Source: Gallionella sp. UBA4737 (lineage in GTDB: Bacteria; Pseudomonadota; Gammaproteobacteria; Burkholderiales; Gallionellaceae). Taken from it: DNA of 20,570 nt. The stretch covers positions 617-21,186 of the forward strand of contig DHIV01000121.1 of NCBI GenBank assembly GCA_002403995.1, read 5' to 3'. Shown here in pieces: positions 14,753-20,570 of the stretch (its first letter is position 1; each line of letters opens with the position of its first letter). The position numbers and the translations under genes are program-made. Under the pieces are notes generated by a model. That model did no database searches. It had not been told where the DNA came from and worked only from the letters and a program-made list of their open reading frames with translations.

Positions 14753-15450
14753 CGGGTCACTTTCGCATCAAATAGATAACCTTCTCCGCGAACCGTTTTT
14801 ATCAGTGTCAGCGTACGGGAATCGTCATTCAGTTTCTGGCGCAGGCGGGAAACCAGAATGTCGATACTGCGATCGAAAATGTCCATGTCGCGCCCTCGTG
14901 CAGAATCAAGCAGAAACTCACGAGTCAATATCCTGTTGGGGTTCTCGATAAACACTGTCAGCAAACGGAATTCCGCGTTGGAGAGTGGAATCACCAATTC
15001 TTTTGGAGAAACGAGATGGCGTAACGCATAATTCAATCGCCAGCCCATGAATTCAGCTTCATTTTGTTTCTTGTGGTTTTCGTGTTTCCCTCGCGTTCTG
15101 CGCAGTATCGTCTGGATGCGGGCAACCAGTTCGCGCGGCTCGAAAGGCTTAACGATGTAATCGTCGGCTCCCAGTTCGAGTCCTACAACACGGTCCATCG
15201 CTTCCCCCCGCGCAGTAAGCATGAGAATTGGCACGTCTGATTCCGCACGCAAATTCCTGCACAGGGTAAGGCCATCCTCACCGGGTAGCATTAAATCAAG
15301 TATGACTAAATCGAAAGATGATTTCTTCAGTGCTTCGGCCATTGCCTGGCCATCAGCAACGGCAACAACGGACATGCCGAAACCGGCCAAATAATCACGC
15401 AACAACTGGCGGATCTGCATATCATCATCAACAATAAGGATAGAAAGCAT
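14749..15450 (-). CDS. OmpR/PhoB-family response regulator
   Basis: This 233-residue cytoplasmic transcription factor has a receiver domain (1-115) with the acidic pair D8/D9, phospho-acceptor D52 (VILDLMLPGEDG), T79 and K101 (VKPFEPRELVARI). The C-terminal winged-helix domain ends LTLIKTVRGEGYLFD, the typical OmpR/PhoB recognition end. It is the first gene of the regulator-kinase pair, with the kinase overlapping by 4 nt. A 307-nt gap precedes it, holding an inverted repeat shared with the Spy-like promoter. Autoregulation and control of the Spy-like gene, and perhaps of the export operon, are inferred from position and shared motif. Within the family it looks closest to OmpR or RstA types, but the exact orthologue is not clear. 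Confidence 0.93.
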   Translation of the reverse strand: MLSILIVDDDMQIRQLLRDYLAGFGMSVVAVADGQAMAEALKKSSFDLVILDLMLPGEDGLTLCRNLRAESDVPILMLTARGEAMDRVVGLELGADDYIVKPFEPRELVARIQTILRRTRGKHENHKKQNEAEFMGWRLNYALRHLVSPKELVIPLSNAEFRLLTVFIENPNRILTREFLLDSARGRDMDIFDRSIDILVSRLRQKLNDDSRTLTLIKTVRGEGYLFDAKVTR

Positions 15451-15608
15451 AGAGATTCTTATATCAGTTCCGGTTGGAAAAAATTGCTAAACAGTGAAAG
15501 GGCATTGAATTATTCTGGCCACTGTAGTGCAGCAATTAAAAGTTGATCCAATTAATAACTTCATTTCAGTCACATCATCGGGTGTTTGTGTTTCAACAAA
15601 ATATCCCT

Positions 15609-15630
15609 TTTGTACAATTTACGATACAAA
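15609..15630. promoter_or_regulatory. Putative operator upstream of the response-regulator gene
   Basis: TTTGTA (15609-15614), ten bases, then GATACAAA ending at 15630: the same geometry as at 13727-13748. A looser pair, TTTGTG-TTTC-AACAAA, follows at 15585-15600 toward the gene. It lies about 160 nt before the regulator ATG. The rest of the 15451-15714 gap shows no gene; an 11-base match to the Spy-side site (CCTTGATACAA, minus strand) occurs at 15700-15710. Confidence 0.5.
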
Positions 15631-15714
15631 CATACACATTAATTGACAACGACAATCAGGATAATCGGAATTGTGCCGGGTTGAATTAAGGGCATTCGCT
15701 TGTATCAAGGCAAT

Positions 15715-15742
15715 AAAAAAGCACGCCTGAGCGTGCTTTTTT
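15715..15742 (-). terminator. Rho-independent terminator after the DEAD-box helicase
   Basis: The hairpin AAAAAAGCACGC-CTGA-GCGTGCTTTTTT has a 12-bp stem and lies 15 nt after the helicase stop codon. A T-run follows on the minus strand. It is symmetrical and could stop transcription both ways. Confidence 0.92.
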
Positions 15743-15757
15743 TATCAACAAGCCGGC

Positions 15758-17356
15758 TTAACGGCTATTGCCATTGTTGCCGCGTCCGAGCGTATAGCTG
15801 GGGCGATCACCATTACGGCGCGGGGCACTGGTGCCGCCGCGATTCTGGTTGTTGCCGAAGCTGCGTTCCTGGCTGCGCGGTTGTCCGGCACCCTGTCCGC
15901 GACCTTGCCCGCCAAAACCCTGGCCACCGCCAACACCCAGCGTATGCCCTTGGCTGGTGTTGCCGTTGGCCTGGCCGTGCCATTGACCCTGGCCTTCCTT
16001 CGGGTGCCCGGCATGGCTATGACGACTGTCCGGCGCGCTGTGGTGAAAAGCATTTCCGGTTTTACCGGCAAAACCGCCGCCGGTTTTGTTGCCGGCGTAA
16101 CCACCGGTGCGGTTGCCGCCAAAGCCGGCGTTGTTGCCGCCGCCGAATCCGCCTGCGCTGCTGCGGCGCGGGCCGCTCGTGCTGCGCGGACGATCCGAAG
16201 ACGGGCCGGTGCGCAGCTTGTACTTGGGCTCCAGTCCCTCGATGGTGTGCATCTTGATGCTTTGCTCGGTGTAGCGTTCGATACGCTTCAGCATTTGCGC
16301 ATCGCGGTTCGAGGCGAACGAGATGGCAATGCCGCTCGAGCCGCCGCGACCGGTACGGCCGATGCGGTGCACATAGTCTTCGGCGAACTTGGGCAGGTCG
16401 AAGTTGATCACGTGCGAAATGCCGCGCACATCGAGACCGCGTGCAGCCACGTCGGTGGCGACCAGGATGCGGACGCTGCCGTTGCGCATGTTGAGCAGGG
16501 TGCGGTTGCGTTCGCGCTGGTTCATATCTCCATGCAATGCCGCAACGGAATGGCCTTGTGCGGAAAGTTGATCAGCCAGGCTGTCAGCGTCGCGCTTGGT
16601 AGCGGTGAACACCAGCGCCTGATTCATTTCCGCGTCGGTCAGCAGATGGCTGAGCATCCTGTTCTTGTGCGCCACGTCATCGGCGAACATCATGCGTTGT
16701 TCGATGTTTTCGTGTTTATCCTTGGCGGCAGATACGGAAATTTTCTTCGGTGTCTTGAGCAGGCGCGAGGCCAGGTTGCCGACCACGCCATCCAGCGTCG
16801 CCGAGAACAGCAGGGTCTGGCGCGTGGCTGGAGTGGCCTTGGCGATGCGTTCCACATCGTCGACAAAACCCATATCCAGCATGCGATCCGCTTCGTCCAG
16901 GATCAGTATTTCCAGACGCGAGAAGTCGATGCGGCCGCGTTCCAGATGGTCGATCAAACGGCCCGGTGTGGCGACCAGAATATCCACATGGCCGGACAGC
17001 ATACGGTTCTGCACCGGGTAAGGCATGCCACCCAGAATGCTGATGATCTTGAAGCGCATGTTCTTGCCATACTTGGTCGCGGCATCACATACTTGTTGTG
17101 CCAGTTCGCGGGTCGGAGTCAACACCAGCACGCGCGGGCCTTTGCCGGGCAATGCGGAAGGTGTGGCCAGACGGTTCAGCGCGGGCAGAATGAACGCTGC
17201 GGTCTTGCCGCTGCCGGTTTGCGATGAAGCCATCAGGTCATGGCCGGCCATGATTTCCGGAATAGCCTGTGCCTGGATAGGCGTAGGCTCGGTGTAGCCG
17301 GTTTCGGCAATCGCCTTGAGTATGGCGGCGTTTAAATTCAAATTTTCAAATGACAT
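15758..17356 (-). CDS. rhlE: DEAD-box ATP-dependent RNA helicase, RhlE type
   Basis: This RNA helicase acts in RNA turnover and ribosome assembly, often in the cold. Its 532 residues hold the two RecA-like domains: Q-motif (PTPIQAQAIP, 25-34), motif I ASSQTGSGKT (43-52), Ia PTRELAQQ (81-88), II DEAD (154-157), III SAT (185-187) and VI HRIGRTGR (330-337). A tail of about 140 residues (390-532), very rich in Gly, Asn, Arg, Ser and His, follows and is probably disordered and RNA-binding. The wording SFENLNLNAAILKAIAETGY and the tail fit RhlE. The start ATG at 17356 has AAGGA upstream. The gene appears to stand alone, between a strong terminator and a long leader. Confidence 0.94.
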   Translation of the reverse strand: MSFENLNLNAAILKAIAETGYTEPTPIQAQAIPEIMAGHDLMASSQTGSGKTAAFILPALNRLATPSALPGKGPRVLVLTPTRELAQQVCDAATKYGKNMRFKIISILGGMPYPVQNRMLSGHVDILVATPGRLIDHLERGRIDFSRLEILILDEADRMLDMGFVDDVERIAKATPATRQTLLFSATLDGVVGNLASRLLKTPKKISVSAAKDKHENIEQRMMFADDVAHKNRMLSHLLTDAEMNQALVFTATKRDADSLADQLSAQGHSVAALHGDMNQRERNRTLLNMRNGSVRILVATDVAARGLDVRGISHVINFDLPKFAEDYVHRIGRTGRGGSSGIAISFASNRDAQMLKRIERYTEQSIKMHTIEGLEPKYKLRTGPSSDRPRSTSGPRRSSAGGFGGGNNAGFGGNRTGGYAGNKTGGGFAGKTGNAFHHSAPDSRHSHAGHPKEGQGQWHGQANGNTSQGHTLGVGGGQGFGGQGRGQGAGQPRSQERSFGNNQNRGGTSAPRRNGDRPSYTLGRGNNGNSR

Positions 17357-17419
17357 TGTGTTTCCTTATTTTTATAATCAAAGGGAATCCATCTCGTTAT
17401 GCAAGACACAAGCCAACAC

Positions 17420-17458
17420 CCGGTTAAAAATAACCGGATGCCGAATCGAATCCGGCAT
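17420..17458 (-). promoter_or_regulatory. Two adjacent hairpins in the long rhlE leader
   Basis: CCGGTTA-AAAA-TAACCGG (17420-17437) directly abuts ATGCCG-N9-CGGCAT (17438-17458). Both would form in the RNA between the likely transcription start near 17661 and the rhlE ATG at 17356. There is no T-run, so they are not terminators. The rest of 17357-17814 shows no convincing gene. Confidence 0.4.
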
Positions 17459-17668
17459 GACGAACTTATAAAGTTCCCTAGTGTGAGCGCAGGTAGTAAA
17501 ACAGCCCGTTGAACGGGGAGGGGGTTAACCGGCGCATAAAACATCGTTGCTAACCGGAAAACCCGTGAGAATCTTGTGGGGTTTTTAGACAGGCGCGATT
17601 TGAATACGCGCGAGAGAGTAGGTCAGAAAACGATGAACCAATACCGTATCAACTACGGCAAGGCGCGC

Positions 17669-17674
17669 ATTATA
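17669..17674 (-). promoter_or_regulatory. Likely -10 element of the rhlE promoter
   Basis: Minus-strand TATAAT is followed by GCGCGCC, a GC-rich discriminator typical of strong, growth-controlled promoters. The -35 region is poor (TGGCTT about 18 nt upstream). A start near 17661 gives a leader of about 305 nt. Confidence 0.5.
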
Positions 17675-17814
17675 CGGATAGAAAAAATAAAAGCCAGCGA
17701 AAGTTTGTGTTGGGTATGGCGCGAGGGTATTGTGCAGGGAGGCACCGAAAAACGGGGGAGCTACCTTTGGTTGCCCTGAGGCTCCGCCGCCCCCTGAACC
17801 ATGCGCGCACTTGC

Positions 17815-17842
17815 TTGACAATGTAACTTATAAGGTTACAAT
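17815..17842 (+). promoter_or_regulatory. higBA promoter with overlapping palindromic operator
   Basis: A perfect TTGACA (17815-17820), a 16-nt spacer and TACAAT (17837-17842) precede higB. The inverted repeat TGTAAC-N7-GTTACA (17822-17840) fills the spacer and enters the -10 box, as expected for autorepression by HigA. The -10 box ends only five bases before the higB ATG, so the transcript probably has no leader. Confidence 0.75.
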
Positions 17843-17847
17843 ACGCC

Positions 17848-18126
17848 ATGATTAAAAGCTTCAAACACAAAGGGCTTGAGCGGCTGTTTATCAAAGGCAG
17901 TGCCAGCGGCGTACAGGCAGATTATGCGCCACGCATAACCCTGATACTTGATGCAATAGATGCGGCGGAACAGGTGAAAGAATTAGACTTGCCCGGCTTA
18001 CGCTTGCACCGTTTGAAAGGCGAAAAGCGCAACCTGTGGAGCATGAGAGTGTCGGCCAATTGGCGCATCACATTTGAGTTTGATAATGGCGATGCTTATA
18101 TTCTGGACTTGGAGGATTATCACTAA
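17848..18126 (+). CDS. higB: HigB-type toxin (RelE/ParE superfamily)
   Basis: HigB toxins cleave mRNA on the ribosome and are neutralised by HigA. The 92-residue size, the start MIKSFKHKGLERLF and the C-terminal strands (NWRITFEFDNGDAYILDLEDYH, the last half being AYILDLEDYH) match the family, which includes the plasmid killer proteins. The toxin comes first, as is usual for hig loci. Its TAA overlaps the antitoxin ATG by one base (18126). There is no ribosome site: the probable transcription start falls at or next to the ATG. The pair lies in an accessory patch with an antirepressor-like gene. Confidence 0.92.
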   Translation: MIKSFKHKGLERLFIKGSASGVQADYAPRITLILDAIDAAEQVKELDLPGLRLHRLKGEKRNLWSMRVSANWRITFEFDNGDAYILDLEDYH

Positions 18127-18428
18127 TGGATACTTTACGAAACAAAAAACGCGCACCCACTCACCCCGGCGCATTGCTGCGCGAAGTGGTGCTGCCTGAG
18201 CTGGGAATCACGCAAGCCGAGTTTGCCGACCGGTTGGAGGTATCGCGCCGCACCGTTTCCGAGATACTGCACGAACGCCGCCCGGTTACGCCAGATATGG
18301 CGATCCGTTTAGGCAAGCTGTTGGGCAATGGCGCTGGTCTGTGGCTGAGGATGCAACAGGCTGTGGATGTGTGGACACTGGAGCAACAAGGCGGCTACAC
18401 GCACATCAAGCAACTCAAAGCCGCATAG
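18126..18428 (+). CDS. higA: HigA-type antitoxin, XRE-family HTH protein
   Basis: This 100-residue antitoxin binds HigB and represses the operon through its DNA-binding domain. The N-terminus HPGALLREVVLPELGITQ (13-30) and the helix-turn-helix (about 27-50, ITQAEFADRLEVSRRTVSEI) are typical of HigA. The C-terminal helix GLWLRMQQAVDVW is also a family feature. Translation is probably coupled to higB by the TAATG overlap. The palindrome in the promoter is its likely target. No terminator is visible after it. Confidence 0.94.
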   Translation: MDTLRNKKRAPTHPGALLREVVLPELGITQAEFADRLEVSRRTVSEILHERRPVTPDMAIRLGKLLGNGAGLWLRMQQAVDVWTLEQQGGYTHIKQLKAA

Positions 18429-18503
18429 GGGGCCAAAGGCACCGGGGGCGATTTCTTTTCATCGACATCACCCTTTCTTCAAAAACAATTCGACTCCGTC
18501 ACC

Positions 18504-18653
18504 TTATAGTTTTGCAGTGAAGCCCTGAGTTGGTCTCTGGGGCTGCCGTCGTTGATGGCAACCGTCATGCTGGTATTCGTTACCCGCAGCATCTTGCTGG
18601 CGGATACTCTCGAAGGTGGCGTGATGCTGTTTGGCAATGCGCTTATCGGTCAT
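18504..18653 (-). pseudogene. Truncated dinD-like (DNA-damage-inducible protein D) stub
   Basis: The minus-strand reading from ATG at 18653 gives MTDKRIAKQHHATFESIRQQ then DAAGNEY. This resembles the N-terminus of DinD-family proteins, whose text normally continues with a W-x-AR-(D/E)-L segment. Here the homology stops after NEY and about 22 unrelated residues follow to TAA at 18504-18506. The full protein is near 280 residues, so this is a remnant. Its ATG overlaps the TGA of the antirepressor-like gene (ATGA, 18650-18653), so the intact pair was probably one operon. The family call is from memory of the motif, not a search. Confidence 0.5.
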
Positions 18654-19516
18654 TGCATTTTCTTCCCTAATTTCTTCCTGGCCGGCGGCAAATAATTCTC
18701 TTTGCTCACCACCGGCTTACCGCTCTTGGCCTCCAGCGCCTTGCGCGCATTGCCGGCGATAGCTCCGCCTTCTTTCGCGGCCTTGCGATTATCCACAAAG
18801 CCCTGTGCATCCTTGCGCCGCGCAATTTCAGTAGTGCCCGCCTCGCCCAGCATCGTAAAGATCAATTCCAGATCGGTCATGTGGTCGCGCAGATTGTTGC
18901 CGGTCTTCACCTTGTCCAGCCCCTTGAGTCGGCTGTGTGCATCGGGCGCCACACCGAAGGTGGCACGGGCGATCTCGGCGGTGAGGATGGAATATTCCTT
19001 GCCCTCCTGCACGCCGCGCTGCTTCCACTCGTCGGTCAGCTCACCGCGAATGGAAATGGAACGCAGACGCTTCTCGATCCACGCCTGCGGATAACCCTTG
19101 GCCTGATACAACTCACGGGCGCGCGCACTGGCGAGTTCCGGGTTTTCGATTTCTTTCACCCTCTCATAACCCACCTGCGCCAGCCAGCGCTTAAAGGGCT
19201 CCGCCTTGGGCGAAGGGATGGACTGGATGATGCGGAACAGACCCTCGGTATTGGCGCAATTGACCCGCTGCACACCGCCTTCGGTTTCAACCCGAAGGGG
19301 GGTGGCAATTTGCCCCCACCCTTTGGATAACTCATTGTCACGGCGTCGTAAATCCTTGACATATCCCTCTGGCTGAACCGAATCGGTGAGAACGGCCACC
19401 ACATCCACGATGGCAAACCACCATTCTTCGTTGTGCCAAGTTCGGCGGATAGCCTTTTCCTGGAAGACCACAAGATGGTTTTCCGGTTGGTCAGATATCG
19501 CGGGCTTTTTGCTCAT
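18650..19516 (-). CDS. BRO-N domain phage antirepressor-like protein
   Basis: This 288-residue protein has an N-terminal BRO-N domain (about 12-115). It starts LVVFQEKAIRRTWHNEEWWF, continues IVDVVAVLTDS and includes NTEGLFRIIQSIPSPKAEPFKRW. BRO-N proteins bind DNA and in phages often act as antirepressors. The second half (ELTDEWKQRGV, EYSILTAEIARATFGV, LTDLELIFTMLGE-like MTDLELIFTMLGE) is a conserved tail common in chromosomal members. The end is Lys-rich. GGGAGG precedes the ATG at 19516. No phage genes are nearby, so it is a stand-alone member in an accessory patch. A promoter with a LexA-like box lies upstream, and a broken dinD-like gene overlaps its end. Confidence 0.85.
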   Translation of the reverse strand: MSKKPAISDQPENHLVVFQEKAIRRTWHNEEWWFAIVDVVAVLTDSVQPEGYVKDLRRRDNELSKGWGQIATPLRVETEGGVQRVNCANTEGLFRIIQSIPSPKAEPFKRWLAQVGYERVKEIENPELASARARELYQAKGYPQAWIEKRLRSISIRGELTDEWKQRGVQEGKEYSILTAEIARATFGVAPDAHSRLKGLDKVKTGNNLRDHMTDLELIFTMLGEAGTTEIARRKDAQGFVDNRKAAKEGGAIAGNARKALEAKSGKPVVSKENYLPPARKKLGKKMQ

Positions 19517-19588
19517 GGTGTATTCCTCCCTGTTCCAGTTTTATTCCCGGGCTAAGTCATGGGAATCAACGTGCAGAACGACAACTGC

Positions 19589-19617
19589 ATCGTAGAGAAC
19601 GAACGTTCTTTTGTCAA
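19589..19617 (-). promoter_or_regulatory. Promoter of the antirepressor-like gene with a GAAC-N4-GTTC (LexA-like) box
   Basis: Minus-strand TTGACA (plus 19612-19617), a 17-nt spacer and TACGAT (plus 19589-19594) lie about 75 nt upstream of the ATG. The spacer contains the inverted repeat AGAACG-AA-CGTTCT (plus 19596-19609), which is GAAC-N4-GTTC on either strand. That is the box recognised by LexA of Bacillus and actinobacteria. A repressor there would block both promoter elements. Confidence 0.6.
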
Positions 19618-19772
19618 CATCCCGATACGCAACCTGCATTTCATCATGGGCACCATAGCCTCGCACCCGAAGACGTTCATCATGTGGGATGCTGCGCTCG
19701 GGTGTGGACCCCGAGGAGCTATCGAGGCAGCGGGAGATGTTTTAGCAAGTAACCTGGATGGAACAGTCAGTA

Positions 19773-19801
19773 GTCCGGATGGAATGCAATGAAATCCGGG
19801 G
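19773..19801. repeat. REP-like palindrome
   Basis: CCGGAT (19775-19780) and ATCCGG (19794-19799) are inverted arms in a context of the GTAGYCCGGATG...AATCCGGGG type found repeatedly in proteobacterial genomes. An imperfect half copy (CCTGGATGGAA) lies just before it. No gene is clear between 19620 and 19977. Confidence 0.45.
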
Positions 19802-19977
19802 CGAGCCGTATCCTCACAGAATGCGCTGCATACCTTCGCGTCATTGCTTGATGTACGAAATTTATTCCGTGGGTTTCAGGGTGAATGTGTTAATGCAAGA
19901 CCTCGCGCCTCATCGATTTCTCTAGAAAATGGCGAATTTCAAAACAGGTGAAAGCAATAGATGTAAAATCTCGCGCC

Positions 19978-20181
19978 ATGCTAAATCTACTAACAGAAAC
20001 AAACCAACTAGTGGCTCGACTTGAGCAGCTTAGCAATCGTCGCGTTGAATTCATGCGCGTTGATTCGCTGCCAGTTTTGGCTTCATTAAAAATTGCTCGC
20101 AATGGCGCAGATTTCAGCCCACGACTGGCTGCGATTGCCGCATCCACTGAATCTCACCTCGGCTACGAGCAGTTGTTCTGA
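19978..20181 (+). CDS. Hypothetical short ORF, possibly truncated
   Basis: This reads 67 residues from ATG at 19978 (GTG at 19948 would add ten). The translation includes LVARLEQLSNRRVEFMRVDS and PVLASLKIARNGADF, which looks like real protein sequence with heptad-like leucines. It ends soon after in a less convincing stretch. No family is recognised. TAAAAT about 10 nt before the ATG could be a -10 element, which would make the message nearly leaderless. It may be the 5' part of a larger gene cut off during rearrangement of this accessory patch. Confidence 0.35.
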   Translation: MLNLLTETNQLVARLEQLSNRRVEFMRVDSLPVLASLKIARNGADFSPRLAAIAASTESHLGYEQLF

Positions 20182-20290
20182 GCCACAAGGAGATGAGCGG
20201 CGTAGTGGGTTAGGCAGGGATGGGTGGCTTAGCGGAATGGCCAGTAGTTTCATCAGTCGTTTAATCAGTAGTTGTGAGGCGGCATTGTGA

Positions 20291-20296
20291 TAGAAT
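20291..20296 (+). promoter_or_regulatory. Likely -10 element of the typA promoter
   Basis: TAGAAT followed by GCGCGCCC, the same GC-rich discriminator seen at the rhlE promoter. A start near 20303 gives a leader of about 25 nt. The -35 region is weak. Confidence 0.4.
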
Positions 20297-20327
20297 GCGC
20301 GCCCTTTTCATCAGCAAGGCAGTATCC

Positions 20328-20570
20328 ATGTCCCGCCAACTCCGCAATATCGCCATCATCGCCCACGTTGACCACGGCAAGACCACTCTGGTGGACAAGC
20401 TGCTAAGTCAAGCCGGTTCTTTTGCTTCCTATAAACATATCGCCGAGCGCGTGATGGATAGCAACGACCTGGAAAAAGAGCGCGGCATCACCATTCTGGC
20501 GAAGAACTGCGCCGTGGATTACGAAGGCGTGCATATCAATATCGTGGACACGCCGGGCCACGCCGACTTC
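20328..20570 (+). CDS. typA: Ribosome-associated GTPase TypA/BipA, N-terminal part (runs off the right edge)
   Basis: This translational GTPase takes part in ribosome assembly and stress adaptation. The 81 codons present show the G1 loop AHVDHGKT (12-19), switch I with ERVMDSNDLEKERGITIL (40-57) and G3 DTPGHADF (74-81). The block MDSNDLEKERGITILAKNCA separates TypA from EF-G and LepA. AAGG eight bases before the ATG serves as ribosome site. The gene continues past the window end. Confidence 0.96.
   Translation, partial: MSRQLRNIAIIAHVDHGKTTLVDKLLSQAGSFASYKHIAERVMDSNDLEKERGITILAKNCAVDYEGVHINIVDTPGHADF

Noticed and set aside
15881..17227. A 448-codon open frame on the plus strand
   Set aside because: It is fully antisense to the helicase, whose motifs are intact; the open frame is a by-product of GC-rich codon use and the repetitive Gly-rich tail.
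17562..17588. AAAACCC-N14-GGGTTTT stem resembling a terminator
   Set aside because: The loop is long and there is no upstream plus-strand gene; on the minus strand it would fall inside the rhlE leader.
19559..19792. A 77-codon plus-strand open frame upstream of the antirepressor-like gene
   Set aside because: It runs across the minus-strand promoter and the LexA-like box and reaches into a REP-like repeat, with no recognisable family; kept out for lack of support.
1..20570. CRISPR array, tRNA, rRNA or intact insertion sequence
   Set aside because: No regularly spaced direct repeats, no tRNA-like fold or CCA end and no transposase reading were seen.

Overview
The window reads like a piece of a betaproteobacterial chromosome, most like Nitrosomonadales/Gallionellaceae. 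That placement is an inference from overall protein flavour and the glnD-map, rhlE and typA housekeeping genes; no search was run. Nearly everything from the left edge to about 17.36 kb is on the minus strand. The right end carries a small accessory patch and then typA on the plus strand. No tRNA, rRNA, CRISPR array or intact insertion sequence was seen.

Layout from left to right. (1) 1-2124: the 5' two-fifths or so of glnD (PII uridylyltransferase), overlapping the end of map (methionine aminopeptidase). A GC-rich palindromic REP-like sequence lies in frame inside glnD. (2) 2282-3464: a terminator, then a diheme cytochrome c fused to an OmpA-type peptidoglycan-binding domain. (3) 3553-12767: a large export operon, transcribed right to left as TolC-type outer-membrane factor, MacA-like adaptor, MacB-type ATPase, two tandem 32-residue micro-ORFs, MacB-type permease, RND adaptor, RND pump. 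Almost every junction is an ATGA or 1-nt overlap. The operon joins an ABC and an RND exporter to one outer-membrane channel. (4) 13073-15450: a Spy/CpxP-like periplasmic protein and an OmpR/EnvZ-type two-component system. A shared TTTGTA-N10-TACAAA inverted repeat lies upstream of both the regulator and the Spy-like gene, which suggests autoregulated control of an envelope-stress regulon beside the pumps. (5) 15715-17674: an RhlE-type DEAD-box helicase with a strong terminator and a leader of about 300 nt containing hairpins. (6) 17815-19801: accessory patch with a higBA toxin-antitoxin pair, a BRO-N antirepressor-like gene, a decayed dinD-like stub and a REP-like palindrome. The antirepressor promoter contains a GAAC-N4-GTTC box of the kind bound by some LexA proteins. 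(7) 19978-20570: a short unknown ORF and the start of typA/bipA.

The least ordinary item is the pair of tandem micro-ORFs at 9172-9365. They lie in an unbroken ATGA chain between the ABC ATPase and its permease, and each one's DEV codons form a Shine-Dalgarno-like sequence for the next gene. The cytochrome-OmpA fusion, the shared operator, the apparently leaderless higB transcript and the LexA-like box are also worth checking.
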